DNA from: Bog-473 sp963787485
GTDB lineage: Bacteria; Actinomycetota; Acidimicrobiia; Acidimicrobiales; RAAP-2
Reading direction: 5' to 3'
Assembly (NCBI GenBank): GCA_963787485.1
Contig: CAWBDF010000003.1
Span: 124,001 to 188,000 of the forward strand
Length of the DNA: 64,000 bases
Part shown: positions 45,345 to 55,686 of the stretch, one piece after another
Layout: every line of letters starts with the position of its first letter
How positions within the stretch are numbered: position 1 is the first letter of the stretch
The notes under the pieces: model-generated
The model's database searches: none
What the model saw: the letters and a program-made list of their open reading frames with translations, nothing else
Told to the model about the DNA's origin: nothing
Made by a program: the position numbers and the translations under genes

Positions 45345-46322
45345 ATGAGCACAGCACTGCTTTCTGACACGGTGGAAGGACGGGCCGGTGAGAGCCAGTG
45401 GGCCGTCGAGACCCATGGGCTGACCAAGCGGTTCGGGGACAACGTCGCCGTCGACGACGTCGAGCTCCTCGTTCCTCGCGGTTGTGCGTTCGGCTACCTC
45501 GGGCCGAATGGTGCCGGCAAGACCACGCTGATCCGGGTCCTGCTGGGCCTGACCCACGCCGACGCCGGAACCATGTCCCTGCTCGGCTACGCGGTCCCCC
45601 GCCACCGTGACGAGGCCCTGGCCCGGGTCGGGGCCATCGTGGACGAGCCCCGCTTCCACAGCCACCTGACCGGTCGCCAGAACCTGCAGATCCTCGCCGC
45701 AGTGCGGGAGCCGGCGGCCAAGGGCCGCATCGAACCGGCGCTCGAGCGCGTCGGCATCCTTCGTCGAGCCGACGACAAAGTGTCGAAGTACTCCATGGGA
45801 ATGCGCCAGCGCCTCGGCGTCGCCGCCTGCCTTCTCGGCGATCCCCACCTGCTCATCCTCGACGAGCCCATGAACGGCCTCGACCCGGCAGGGATGCTCG
45901 ACATGCGCGACATGATCGTTTCCCTCGTCTCCGAGGGACGCACCGTCGTGCTGTCCTCGCACCTCCTCGACGAGGTCGAGCGCACCTGCGACGCGGTGGC
46001 GATCGTCGACCGGGGCAAGGTGATTCGGCAGGGACCGATCGCGCAGCTCCTGGCCGGCTCGTCCTTCGAGGTCCAGGTCGAGTGCTCCGAGCCAGACCGG
46101 GCACGTCGCCTGCTCGAGGGGATGGCCCTCGGTGCCCACCTGAGCATCGGGCCGGACGGTCTGGCGATCTCCCTCCCGGAAGGCACGGCGCGCGATGCCA
46201 TCGCAGAGATCAACCGCCTGCTGGTGGAGGGCGGGATCTCGGTGTATCGGCTCCAGCACATGCAGGCCTCGTTAGAGCAGTGGTTCCTCGAAGTCACGAG
46301 CCGACTGGGGGCACCCGAATGA
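45345..46322 (+). CDS. ABC transporter ATP-binding protein (ABC-2 exporter type)
   Basis: A 325-residue ATPase. Walker A GPNGAGKTT, the Q-loop region, signature YSMGMRQRLG, Walker B LLILDEPMNGLDP and the H-switch LSSHLLDEVE are intact. Residues beyond 225 form the C-terminal extension of CcmA/DrrA-type exporters. The ATG follows a GGGCGCAAGGACAATCAC stretch with GGA as a weak ribosome site. It overlaps the permease gene as ATGA, so the two form one exporter; no substrate clue exists. Confidence 0.9.
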   Translation: MSTALLSDTVEGRAGESQWAVETHGLTKRFGDNVAVDDVELLVPRGCAFGYLGPNGAGKTTLIRVLLGLTHADAGTMSLLGYAVPRHRDEALARVGAIVDEPRFHSHLTGRQNLQILAAVREPAAKGRIEPALERVGILRRADDKVSKYSMGMRQRLGVAACLLGDPHLLILDEPMNGLDPAGMLDMRDMIVSLVSEGRTVVLSSHLLDEVERTCDAVAIVDRGKVIRQGPIAQLLAGSSFEVQVECSEPDRARRLLEGMALGAHLSIGPDGLAISLPEGTARDAIAEINRLLVEGGISVYRLQHMQASLEQWFLEVTSRLGAPE

Positions 46323-47539
46323 CGACAATCTCCGACGTCGGCGCGCCAGCACCGGGTCGGGCTCCGACTCCGATCCCCGCGGACGCGCAGCGCGATCGCC
46401 GCGGCTCGTGGATCCCGACCTGGGGCATGATCGCCACGCGCTTCATGGAGCTGCGCAAGCGGCGGGGACTGATGATCGCCCTAATCGCCGTCAACATCGG
46501 CATCCCGGTCGTCTTCCTCGGCGTGCGCCTCATCACCCACGCCGTGGACCCCAGGTCCTACGGGCCGGCCGGCGGCTACAGCATCTTCACCACCTTGGTG
46601 CTCGGCTTCATGTACATCTTCGGGTTCATCGTGGCCGCCGTCGTCGGCTGCACGGCGGGATCGGTCGACCTCACTGACGGGATGTTCCGCCACCTCGTCA
46701 TCACGGGCCGCTCCCGCCTGGCCCTGTATCTCGCCCGAATCCCGGCCGGACTGGCGATCGTCATCGCCATGGTGGCGGTCGGCTACACGATCGTCTGCGC
46801 CGTGTGCGTTTTCGCGGCCCCGACGCAGCTCAACTACGACGGGGTCAACGTGCCCAACGGGCTCTCGCGTCCGGCTCTCGACAGTTGGGCGGCCGACCAC
46901 GCCGACGAGGTCATCTGCAACTTCAACTTCAACGGAGGCCAAGGGCTGAATGGCCCGCCGCCGAGCGTGCCCTGTGGAGGCGGGCAAACGAGCGGCCCCC
47001 CGCCGGGAACGGTGATCCAGACGAAGCACGGAACGATCACCGTCCCCGCTACTGAATCGCGAGCCCAGATCCGGGCGTTCGCGGTCGCGGTCGCCAACCA
47101 GGATTACGCCGACTACAGCGCCAACTTCTTGGTCCCCCCGACCTCGCTCATGGTCGACGTCGGCCTGTGGATCGCGCTGGAGGCGACCATCGGGTTCATC
47201 GTCGGCCTCGGACTGGCCTCCCTGATGGGACAGAGGACAGTCCCCGTGATCCTCCTCGTCGTCCTCGAGCTCATCCTCACCCCGATCTTCAGCCGCCATG
47301 TCATTACGCACCTCGTCAACCTCGAAAGGGGCATCGTGGGTGTCGCCATGCTGCACATCGAGCCGGGCGGGCTGCCGACGCCGTTCAACGGCGGCGGCTC
47401 CGGCGGCGGGGGTGGCGGCGGGCTGGGCCGCATGATGCTCATACCCGAGTCGACGCTGGCGGCGTCACTGGTGATCGTGGGTTGGATCGTGTTCTGGACC
47501 GCCATCGGGGCCTGGCGAATGATGACGCGAGACGTGTGA
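46319..47539 (+). CDS. ABC-2 type permease
   Basis: A 406-residue integral membrane partner of the preceding ATPase. The first helix (GLMIALIAVNIGIPVVFLGV) follows a 50-residue cytoplasmic N-terminus; about six hydrophobic helices follow. Between helices 4 and 5 is a long, probably extracellular, loop with two Cys (VICNFNF, SVPCGGG), and near the C-terminus a Gly-rich stretch (GGGSGGGGGGGLG) of unclear role. The start overlaps the ATPase stop. Confidence 0.85.
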   Translation: MTTISDVGAPAPGRAPTPIPADAQRDRRGSWIPTWGMIATRFMELRKRRGLMIALIAVNIGIPVVFLGVRLITHAVDPRSYGPAGGYSIFTTLVLGFMYIFGFIVAAVVGCTAGSVDLTDGMFRHLVITGRSRLALYLARIPAGLAIVIAMVAVGYTIVCAVCVFAAPTQLNYDGVNVPNGLSRPALDSWAADHADEVICNFNFNGGQGLNGPPPSVPCGGGQTSGPPPGTVIQTKHGTITVPATESRAQIRAFAVAVANQDYADYSANFLVPPTSLMVDVGLWIALEATIGFIVGLGLASLMGQRTVPVILLVVLELILTPIFSRHVITHLVNLERGIVGVAMLHIEPGGLPTPFNGGGSGGGGGGGLGRMMLIPESTLAASLVIVGWIVFWTAIGAWRMMTRDV

Positions 47540-47742
47540 ACTGCCTTCAGGCTCCATCACTTCCGCAAGACGGTGAGGCAGATCAGGCGCAGGTCCGCAC
47601 ACAGTGTCGCAGACGAGGTTGCCTTGCGGGGGCCATTGGGGATGCCCCCGAATCACGACATTCAGCGAAGGCTTGCGTCGCTCGTTCAATGCTCGCCGTT
47701 GGCCAGGTAGGCAAAATCCCGGTCGTTTGGTAACGAATCGGC

Positions 47743-48228
47743 GTGACTAACATGATGTCGATGGCTGGAAACGAGTCGGCCGCGAGCTTTGGCAAGCGTA
47801 TAGAGGCTGTCGCTCTGACTCCTTTACTGTTCGTTGCAACGCTCGGATTCGGCTGGATGGTCTGGAGCGTCTTGGAATGGCGCAATGGCCGCACCCCGAG
47901 CTATCGACTGTTGAGGTTGCATGTCGTCCGGTTGTCAGATGGACAACCGATACGTCTGGGTCGATCCATCGTCCGAAGCGGTATCTGTTGCCTCTTGGTT
48001 CTGCCGACAATTGTGGTGTGCGCCATCGTCGGCGTCTGCTTCGTATTTGGTGCCTCCGCTCCCGACGATCTGTTCAGCGCTCCTCTGACGGCACCCTGGG
48101 ACCATCTGACAAGCACAAAGGTCACCAGTGAACGCACAGAACCTTTGGTAGGGGGGGAACTCGGGCCGCTGTTCCAGCCTATCGATCTGGCAAAAGCGAC
48201 AACGGACTCAATGACGCGATACAACTGA
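47743..48228 (+). CDS. RDD-family membrane protein
   Basis: A 161-residue protein with the layout of RDD domains: a first hydrophobic segment (VALTPLLFVATLGFGWMVW), the loop EWRNGRTPSYRLLRLHVVRL and a second helix (GICCLLVLPTIVVCAIVGVC), ending in an acidic tail. The Arg-Asp-Asp signature residues themselves are not conserved. Function of the family is unclear. A GTG at 47743 or the ATG at 47752 may be used. A stem of GGGGGC/GCCCCC lies just before it (47628-47649). Confidence 0.65.
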   Translation: MTNMMSMAGNESAASFGKRIEAVALTPLLFVATLGFGWMVWSVLEWRNGRTPSYRLLRLHVVRLSDGQPIRLGRSIVRSGICCLLVLPTIVVCAIVGVCFVFGASAPDDLFSAPLTAPWDHLTSTKVTSERTEPLVGGELGPLFQPIDLAKATTDSMTRYN

Positions 48229-48430
48229 GCTGCCGACCGATCCTTATGCACGACGACGGACTTTCATCTGACTTCTAAAGCGCCTTGACTCGGGGTGCCC
48301 CGTCCTCGCCGCCGCTGCACCTCTGTTCCCAGAAGGTGTCGGTGCGGGCTTTATCCATAGACCCACTGCCGCTTTGGGGATTGAAGTGGCGGCTTGATGC
48401 GCAGGTTTCGCCGTCCAATGATGCGATCTG

Positions 48431-48904
48431 TCAGAGCTTTTCCATGGCAGTGGTGCGACAGTCCGGGCAAAGGCCCCGGAAGACGATCTCCACGTCGAGC
48501 ACCTGGAAGCCGTGCTGCTGGCTGCCTGGCAGCGTCAATTGGTCGGAGCCTTTGGGGTTCACGTCGCGGAGGGTTCCGCATCCGACGCAGTACAGATGGT
48601 GATGGGGGGTCGTCGTGTTTGGGTCGTAACGTTTCGGGCCATCACCGGTGGAGATCTCCATCACCTCACCCATGTCCACCAGCTCGTTCAAGGTGTTGTA
48701 CACGGTGGCGAGGCTGATCTCGGGGAGAAGTCGCTGGGCTCGGCTGTACACGGCATCGGCAGTGAGGTGGACGTGTTCGCCCGCCAGGACCTCAGCCACA
48801 ACCCTTCGCTGGACCGTGAGCCGCCACGCCCGGTCCCTCAACCGCTCGACCAGCTCGCTAATGACTTGCCTCCTCGTACTCTGTAAGCGACACCTAAGCC
48901 ACAA
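48431..48904 (-). CDS. furA: Fur-family repressor, FurA/PerR-like
   Basis: A ferric-uptake-regulator family protein (about 145-157 residues). The winged helix covers RDRAWRLTVQRRVVAEVLAG to ISLATVYNTLNELVDMGEV; the metal sites are in HHHLYCVGCG and the C-terminal LCPDC, a structural zinc pair of pairs. Position next to katG points to FurA, which represses katG and senses peroxide. The TTG at 48904 lies far upstream; AGGAGG at 48869-48874 sits six bases before an ATT at 48862, which may be the real (rare) start. Confidence 0.85.
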   Translation of the reverse strand: MWLRCRLQSTRRQVISELVERLRDRAWRLTVQRRVVAEVLAGEHVHLTADAVYSRAQRLLPEISLATVYNTLNELVDMGEVMEISTGDGPKRYDPNTTTPHHHLYCVGCGTLRDVNPKGSDQLTLPGSQQHGFQVLDVEIVFRGLCPDCRTTAMEKL

Positions 48905-49327
48905 ACTGGATGTGTTCTTGCTCTTGACTCATTCTAACCCTATAAGTAACCTACACCAGTCAGAGCGGTCAGGCCGAGTTCATTCTGCAGAGCGCACGAC
49001 TAGCTGGCGGCGATCGCCACCGAGGGAGGACTCGATCGCCATCGAGGGAGGACTGGCGTATGACCCAGGGCGATGATCGCAGGCCGACGACTCACGCGTG
49101 ACGGCCGCAGACGTCTCGGGCTACGACATCGACAAAGCTGTTTCACCTACGAGGGCCGATGTCTCGAGTGTGTCGAGGGGATTCCGGTCTCGTCCGACGG
49201 CTCAAAGCGAGCACACAGCGTCCGACACGTACTGAGGAGCGCGGCTTTCGATCCAAAGGAAGCGGAAGCAAGGTCTATAGAGCAACCAGCCATCAGAAGA
49301 AACAAGAGAGAAGGAGAAGGACCCATC
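48905..49327 (+). promoter_or_regulatory. Divergent furA-katG control region
   Basis: The 420 bases between furA (-) and katG (+). TTGCTC at 48919-48924 and TATAAG at 48942-48947, 17 bases apart, form a possible sigma-70-like promoter toward katG. TCTTGACTCATTCTAA at 48923-48938 resembles, from memory, the FurA operator before actinobacterial furA genes, and overlaps this promoter, as a repressor site would. AAGGAGAAGG at about 49312-49322 is a good ribosome site for katG. Confidence 0.5.
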
Positions 49328-51527
49328 GTGTCTGACCGTGGCAGCGAGAGCGAGAGCCCAGTTATCCCCACCCCGATTCCAAAGCCGAGTGGGCCCAGGT
49401 CGAACCACGACTGGTGGCCGAATCAGCTAGACATAGAGGTTCTGCACCAGCACTCGCCCCAGTCAAATCCGATGGGTGAAGAGTTCAACTACGCAGAAGA
49501 ATTCAAGACCCTCGACCTCGACGCGCTGAAAGCAGGACGTCACCGAGGTCATGACGACGTCGCAAGACTGGTGGCCGGCCGACTACGGCCACTACGGGCC
49601 GCTCTTCATCCGGCTGACCTGGCATGCCGCAGGCACATACCGCATCCACGATGGCCGGGGCGGGGGCGGCACCGGCGCTCAGCGCTTTGCCCCCCTCAAC
49701 AGCTGGCCCGACAACGCGAGCCTCGACAAGGCGCGCCGCTTGCTCTGGCCGGTCAAGCAGAAGTTCGGACGGAAGATCTCCTGGGCCGATCTGCTTGTCT
49801 TCGCCGGCAACTGTGCTCTCGACTCGATGGGTTTCAAGACGTTCGGCTTCGGCTTCGGGCGAGAGGACATCTGGGCACCCGAAGACGACATCTACTGGGG
49901 GCCTGAGGACACCTGGCTCGGCGATGCGCGCTACAGCGGCGACAGGGAACTCGCCGGACCTTTCGGCGCCGTGCAGATGGGCCTTATCTACGTGAATCCG
50001 GAGGGACCCAACGGCAACCCCGATCCGCTTGCTGCCGCCAAGGACATTCGAGAAACCTTTCGTCGTATGGCGATGAACGACGAGGAGACCTTTGCGCTCA
50101 TCGCCGGCGGCCACACGTTCGGCAAGTGCCATGGTGCTGCCGGTGCGGAGTACGTCGGTCCGGAACCAGAGGGTTGCCCCGTCGAGGAGCAAGGCCTCGG
50201 CTGGAGAAACACCTTCGGCAGCGGCAAGGGCGACGATGCAGTCACCAGCGGGCTGGAGGGCGCGTGGACCAATAGCCCGACGAAATGGGACAACGGGTAC
50301 CTCGACAACCTGCTCACGTACGACTGGGAGCTCACGACGAGCCCCGCCGGTGCGAATCAGTGGACTCCCAAGAATCCCTCGGCACAGGGCACTGTGCCCG
50401 ATGCTCATGATCTGTCGAAGCGGCACGCCCCCATGATGCTGACGACGGACCTTGCGCTGAAGTTGGATCCGATCTATGGGCCCATCGCAAAGCGCTTCCA
50501 CGAGAATCCGGACCAGTTGGCAGTCGCGTTCGCCAAGGCCTGGTACAAGCTGTTGCACCGCGATATGGGACCCGTCTCGCGCTACCTCGGCCCTTGGGTT
50601 CCAGAGCCGCAACTGTGGCAGGACCCCGTCCCCGAGGTCGATCATAAACTGATCGGGAAGAAGGATATTGCCGCCCTCAAGGGCAAGATCCTCGCCTCCG
50701 GGGTGTCCATTTCACGGTTGGTCTCCACCGCATTCGCTTCGGCGGCAACCTTCCGCGGCACCGACATGCGTGGCGGGGCGAACGGGGCTCGGATTCGCCT
50801 TGCGCCGCAGAGGGACTGGAAGGTCAACAACCCGGCCGAACTGGCCAAGGCGCTGCAGACGCTGGAGAAGCTCCAGCAGGATTTCAACAGCTCGCAATCC
50901 GGAGGAGTCAAGGTCTCTCTCGCTGACGTGATCGTTCTGGGCGGGTGCGCAGCCGTCGAGCAAGCGGCGAAGAACGCCGGCCACGACGTGACGGTTCCTT
51001 TCACGCCGGGGCGAACGGACGCCTCGCAGGAGCAAACCGATGTGGAATCGTTTGCCGTGCTCGAACCGACGGCCGACGGCTTCCGCAACTACTTGCAAGA
51101 CGGAGAGAAGTTGCCGGCGGAGCACGCGCTGGTGGAGCGGGCCAACCTGTTGACGTTGACTGCTCCCGAGATGACGGTTCTCGTCGGCGGCATGCGTGCT
51201 CTGAACGCCAACTTCGACCAGTCTGCACACGGCGTCTTCACCGACCAGCCCGAAACCTTGACCAATGACTTCTTCGTGAACCTGCTCGATATGAGCACAG
51301 AGTGGAGGGCATCTGCTTCAGCTGAGGGCGTGTACGAAGGTCGCGACCGCGCCACGGGCAAGATCAAGTTGACTGGCACCGCGGTCGACCTCGCCTTTGG
51401 TTCGAACTCCCAGCTCCGGGCCATCTCGGAGGTTTACGCTTCTGATGACTCGAAGGAGAAGTTCGTGCGTGACTTCGTCGCTGCGTGGGAAAAGGTCATG
51501 AACCTCGATCGCTTCGACCTCGTCTGA
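49328..51527 (+). CDS. katG: Catalase-peroxidase KatG, frameshifted
   Basis: A haem enzyme of about 733 residues that degrades hydrogen peroxide. The GTG at 49328 gives the usual N-terminus (NHDWWPNQLDIEVLHQHS). The distal RLTWH (Arg95, Trp98, His99 after correction), the Tyr of LIYVNPEGP and Met of FRRMAMNDEE that would join Trp98 in the KatG adduct, and the proximal His of GGHTFGKCHG are present. The frame breaks at AAA 49529-49531: removing one A restores LDALKQDVTEVMTTSQDWW. The C-terminal duplicate domain is complete. Confidence 0.92.
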
Positions 51528-51537
51528 TGCCATCCCT

Positions 51538-51578
51538 GGGTTTGGTGACTGGTTCACGCCGAACCGGTCACCAAACCC
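51538..51578 (+). terminator. Strong hairpin after katG
   Basis: GGGTTTGGTGACTGGTTC (51538-51555) pairs with GAACCGGTCACCAAACCC (51561-51578): 18-base arms with one T-G pair and a 5-base loop, starting 11 bases after the katG stop. No U run follows, as common in high-GC bacteria. From here to 52044 I see no gene. Confidence 0.8.
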
Positions 51579-52044
51579 TCGGTGGGAAGCCAATAGCGGC
51601 CCGGAAGGCAACCGTTTCAATCCGTGTCCTGACGGAGGCCAGGGTGTGGCCAAAGTTCGTGCCAGCGGTCGCTGGGATCCAGGGCATTCAACTAGCCACT
51701 GGCCGTCATTGACTCGACGGGAGACTTTTGTTCGTGTCTGAGGGGACTCTCACCTTGAGCACGCCTGCGTGGGAGACCAGTTGGGTGGTCTGAATCACCA
51801 AGCCTGTCGATGCCAATCCCGGTTGCTTGGTTCGGTTTTACGAACACCATCCACCGCAATGACGACCAACCCCCTGGCGTGATTTCGCACTACGGCCCCG
51901 AGTGGGCCCGTTTAGGATCTGGCTCATGCGACGATGGTATTTCGGTGGTTGCAGCGGTTAGCGGTCGCCCACAACGTTAGGCGGGCCGCACCGACGAATC
52001 TGCCTAAACGGAATCGGCCACGAGCACTCAATACACTCGTCATC

Positions 52045-52995
52045 GTGCAACGTGAGCCCCTGAGCAACGATGACGTCCTCCGGCTGCACGACAGCTTGTC
52101 GAACTGGGGCCGGTGGGGACCCGACGACCAGCTCGGCGCGCTGAACTTCATCACGCCCTCGCTGCGAGTCGCGGCCTCGGCGGAAGTCCGATCCGGACGA
52201 ACCGTGTCGTGCGCGCGCAGGCTCGCCACGCGTCCCGCGCCCGACAACCCCCAACCCGTCGCGCATCACATGATCGGAACCTCGGCGGAAGGAGTGGGCG
52301 CGGACTACTTCGCGATGAGGACTCACAGTTTCGCGAACAGCCACCTCGATGCCCTGTGCCACAACTTCCACGATGGACACCTCTACAACGGGTATCCTGC
52401 GGAGGCGGTCACCGCCCACGGCGCACGGCGGCTCGGAATCCACCACCTGGCCGAGGGGATCATCACCCGTGGCGTGCTGCTCGATCTCCCTCTGGTACGG
52501 GGAGTGGGGGCGCTGGAGCCGGGAACACCCATTTTCCCCGAAGACCTGGACGAAGCGTCGTCAGCGGCCAGCGTCGAGGTGAGGACCGGCGATGCCCTGC
52601 TCGTGCGGACTGGCCGGTGGCGCTGGCGCGAAGAACACGGCCCGTCGGACACGCACACGATGGCCGGCCTCGACGCCTCGTGTCTCGAGTGGCTACACGC
52701 GCACGAGGTGGCGATGCTCGGCGGCGACGGCGTCTCCGATGTGACGCCGAGCCGTATTCGTGAGGTAAGCGCGGTTCCTCCACGCCCCACGCCGGAGCAC
52801 CCCGACTACGTGAACATGCCGATCCACGTGATTGCCCAGGTCGCAATGGGCATCCACCTGCTCGACAACCTCGACCTCGAGCCGCTTGCAACGGCGTGCA
52901 CCGAGGAGCGTCGTTGGACGTTCCTCCTCACCGTCGCCCCGCTGATCCTGTACCGCGGCACCGGCTCGCCGGTGAACCCGATCGCGCTGTTCTGA
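52045..52995 (+). CDS. Cyclase-family (kynurenine formamidase-like) hydrolase
   Basis: A 316-residue protein of the cyclase/KynB family of manganese- or zinc-dependent hydrolases. The metal-binding HSFANSHLDALCH corresponds to the family HxGTHxD site; GPDDQLGALNFI near the N-terminus and GDALLVRTGRW are typical of the larger actinobacterial members, which hydrolyse cyclic amides or formyl amines. The GTG at 52045 is chosen because upstream codons are Arg-rich and non-conserved. No partner genes adjoin it. Confidence 0.85.
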   Translation: MQREPLSNDDVLRLHDSLSNWGRWGPDDQLGALNFITPSLRVAASAEVRSGRTVSCARRLATRPAPDNPQPVAHHMIGTSAEGVGADYFAMRTHSFANSHLDALCHNFHDGHLYNGYPAEAVTAHGARRLGIHHLAEGIITRGVLLDLPLVRGVGALEPGTPIFPEDLDEASSAASVEVRTGDALLVRTGRWRWREEHGPSDTHTMAGLDASCLEWLHAHEVAMLGGDGVSDVTPSRIREVSAVPPRPTPEHPDYVNMPIHVIAQVAMGIHLLDNLDLEPLATACTEERRWTFLLTVAPLILYRGTGSPVNPIALF

Positions 52996-53437
52996 ACTCC
53001 GTCATCTCGGCGCGGCGCATGGCCCGTGCCCTGTGTAACTCGGGAAAACCGCCGCCTTATCTAGATATGGCCGGCCTACTCTTCGAACTACCGGGATTTG
53101 AATCAGGGACCTCTTGACCCTCGGTGCGGTTGACCGCGGCGTCTTGTGTCCTTAAGCGGCGTCGAGGCTGCTCACGTCACCTATCCCCCATCATCGCCCC
53201 GTTTCGTGGCGTCCTGTGGCCACCCGCTATCCCCAACTCGGGGTTGCAAAGCTAGTGGCACGGAACGCCCCGCCCTAAGCGGGTTGAGTCCTGCCTGGGT
53301 CTTCTGATCTTGCTGAATGACTTGAAACAACAGCAGGGACGGCGAGATCCATGCTGGGCCAATGGCGGGAGGTCAAAGGCTCTGGTGGTACGTGGAGGCA
53401 TCCCGGGAGCACGCCCGAGAGCAGCGGGTCCCCAGTC
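52996..53437. other. Non-coding stretch
   Basis: No gene recognised. It contains a T-loop-like TTCAAATCC on the minus strand (about 53095-53103), but no cloverleaf forms around it. Codon bias is absent. Confidence 0.5.
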
Positions 53438-53650
53438 TTAGGATCGCCCGAGTCCGTACGCTGGGGCGAATGGATCACCGCCGAGGCGGTCCGCCACTCG
53501 GTCGATCTCCGCGACCAGTGCCATCCCCTTCGACAGTTGGCCGGCGTCGAGCGAATCAGTTGAAGCCTGCAGTTGAGCAGTTGCGAGCTTGTGGTTCCAA
53601 AGCGCCGTGAGTACGACTTGGCGTTCATGCTGGGTGAGGTCGTCTGCCAT
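53438..53650 (-). CDS. Small helical protein
   Basis: A 70-residue protein from the ATG at 53650: charged helix ADDLTQHERQVVLTALWNHK, then LQASTDSLDAGQLSKGMALV and a short tail with DPFAPAYGLGRS. I do not recognise it, though codon use is good and the layout is that of a soluble two-helix protein. The longer upstream frame is not protein-like. Confidence 0.55.
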   Translation of the reverse strand: MADDLTQHERQVVLTALWNHKLATAQLQASTDSLDAGQLSKGMALVAEIDRVADRLGGDPFAPAYGLGRS

Positions 53651-54452
53651 GGCGCAAGTCTCGCACGGACTCAGGGACGTTGGCCGGCGCCGGTCGCAGT
53701 ACTTGACTGATTCCTGCCACCAACCCCAACGTTGTGTGTCACTGAACAGGAAGATCGGGCGGACTGGGCCGATCTGGCAGGTGTGTCCCGCTCCGGCACT
53801 TAGGCGGGTCATCTGCCAACTGGACTGATCGTCCGGGGAGCCATCTTCGGACGTGAGTCCGACAAGAGAATGTGGTGGTGTGGTCCTAGTCGTTTCAGAA
53901 TGTTGTCCGGGCAGACGATGTTCGCGAGTACAGAGTCGGTTACGAGCCGATCCACGAGTTCTGGGAGTTCGCATCCGGTTTGGCCAGACCCAGACACGGT
54001 GCGGGCCCCACCCTTAGCTACTAAGAACCGGACGTGCTCTCGGTTAGGTGGCTACTCCTCCATGCCACGACGCCAAGGAGATGTTCAGATCGAAACCTGC
54101 GCAATGAGTTTGCGCTCATGCTGCGAATGCATGGCTGGAAGGTTCGAGCAGGGACGAGAGGAGTGTTTCGCAAGGACAAACAGCGGCTCCTTGGCACCGA
54201 TTGTCACGTCGAGTGTTCCGGGCATAGAACCGACTTCGGATTCGGCGATATCGGGTATTGCAAGGGGCGCCTGCTCAACGCCATGAGCGTGGTCAATACA
54301 CTATTCGTCATTGAAATCACGCTCGTCGTGGGCTCTCAATGCTGCAAGTTGTCTTTGAGAAGCACTCATCGCCCGTTACTTCCTTGGAGGTAGGCTGTGG
54401 GTCCCGTACTACTAATCCGGCACCCGTCCGCGCTCGCCAGGAGTTGACTGCC
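53651..54452. other. Non-coding stretch
   Basis: About 800 bases. Frames up to about 138 codons exist on the plus strand but are rich in Cys, Arg and Ser and show no family. It probably holds decayed DNA; the promoter of the CMD gene should be near 54400. Confidence 0.45.
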
Positions 54453-54776
54453 ATGCCCGAAGAATCAAGCCCAGTTCAGCAGATCATCGGTGACTTCGCC
54501 CCGAAGTTCGTCTCGCTGACCGACGACGTCCTCTTCCGCGACGTGTGGGAAAGGTCCGGACTCTCGAAACGAGACCGCAGCCTCATCACCGTCAGCACCC
54601 TCATCGCCCTTTACCGCACCCACCAGCTGGCGTTCCACATGCGACTCGCCATCGACAACGGCCTCACACCTGACGAGCTCATCGAAGCCATCACCCACCT
54701 CGCCTTCTACGCCGGTTGGCCCAACGCCTTGACGGCGATGACCATCGCCAAGAAGGTACTCAGCCCCGACGACTGA
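54453..54776 (+). CDS. Carboxymuconolactone decarboxylase-family protein
   Basis: A 107-residue single-domain CMD/AhpD-like protein with the helical core GLSKRDRSLITVSTLIALYR, the HLAFYAGWPNALTAM end and acidic tail. The AhpD CXXC pair is absent, so it is closer to the decarboxylase type (gamma-carboxymuconolactone) or a related small enzyme. CAGGAG is at 54438-54443, nine bases before the ATG at 54453. No protocatechuate-pathway neighbours are in the window. Confidence 0.85.
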   Translation: MPEESSPVQQIIGDFAPKFVSLTDDVLFRDVWERSGLSKRDRSLITVSTLIALYRTHQLAFHMRLAIDNGLTPDELIEAITHLAFYAGWPNALTAMTIAKKVLSPDD

Positions 54777-54974
54777 AGGCCACCCTTCGAGTGAACACGA
54801 AACCGCGGAGCGAATCACACCACTCGCTGCCGGCAATTCCAATGTCCCGGAGGGCGCCCAGAATCAGCGATCTGCGTGATGGGCACCTTCGCACTTGCTC
54901 GGCTATCGCACTTTGCGGACGACGACCAGGCGTTCGCCGAGGCGGGCAGAGCATCCGATGTCGACCAGGCCCTC

Positions 54975-55318
54975 ATGGACGCAGCACAGTGGAAGCTGGC
55001 GGAGCGACCGTCCTCGTTGGCGATCAAAAGACGCTCGACGCCGGGGCCGATCGGGTCATCGTGGCGGGCTGGATCTCCCAGGTCCAAGGGGAGTGTCTCC
55101 GGGCCGAGCGCGACGTGTCCGCGGCCCAGCCGTCGGGGAAGCTCACGGCCAAGCAGGTGCGCTCGCTCGTGACGGTCTCAACGACCCCTCGACCAGGATC
55201 GTGGTCGCTCAGGCACGTCCGCAGATCGCGTGTGCGACGGGAAGTGTCGGAGGACCGATTGCCACCGTGAGTACACCTGTCCTCCTCGAGCAAGAAGTGC
55301 AGGTCAGGCTGGCGGCAT
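54975..55318 (+). pseudogene. Remnant of a serine-recombinase C-terminal region
   Basis: Two frames read like the far C-terminus of large actinobacterial serine recombinases: LDAGADRVIVAGWISQVQGE, LRAERDVSAAQPSGKLTAKQ and VRSLVT in one frame, then LND and RIVVAQARPQ with a VGGP end in another. About 25 residues usual between them are missing, and no catalytic or zinc-ribbon part is nearby. So this is a decayed tail of a mobile-element integrase or resolvase. The stretch 55319-55686 holds no recognised gene. Confidence 0.45.
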
Positions 55319-55686
55319 GACCGACTACGCCTCACGGCGGCGCTGCGTCGGGGGCGCGATCATTTCGTCGAGGTCGGCACATAGAGTGAGTCCACCGCCT
55401 ATGTCAGTCACGAGACAAGGGTGGCAGCGGCCCCTCCTCCAACCAAACGAGGGGCCACTTCGTGTCGCATCTCGGCGTACCCTCGGGGCCCGTGGATCAG
55501 ATGCCAGGCCGGCGACGTATGCCCCGGCTTCCCGTTGAGGTGGGGTCGGTACTGCGTGGCCGTGCAATTCAACGTCGACGGTGGCCCTGAACCAGCGCGG
55601 GTCGAAGGCCCCATCACCCGCGCTACGACGAATGCAGTCTCCCATTCACCGGGTCGGGGCATCGGAGCCGATCCTACGACACTGAT

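Noticed and set aside
49503..50645. Minus-strand frame of 380 codons opposite katG
   Set aside because: Shadow of katG; no recognisable domain.
53085..53150. tRNA-like T-loop (TTCAAATCC on the minus strand)
   Set aside because: The flanking bases do not form a T stem, and no anticodon arm, D arm or acceptor stem can be drawn.
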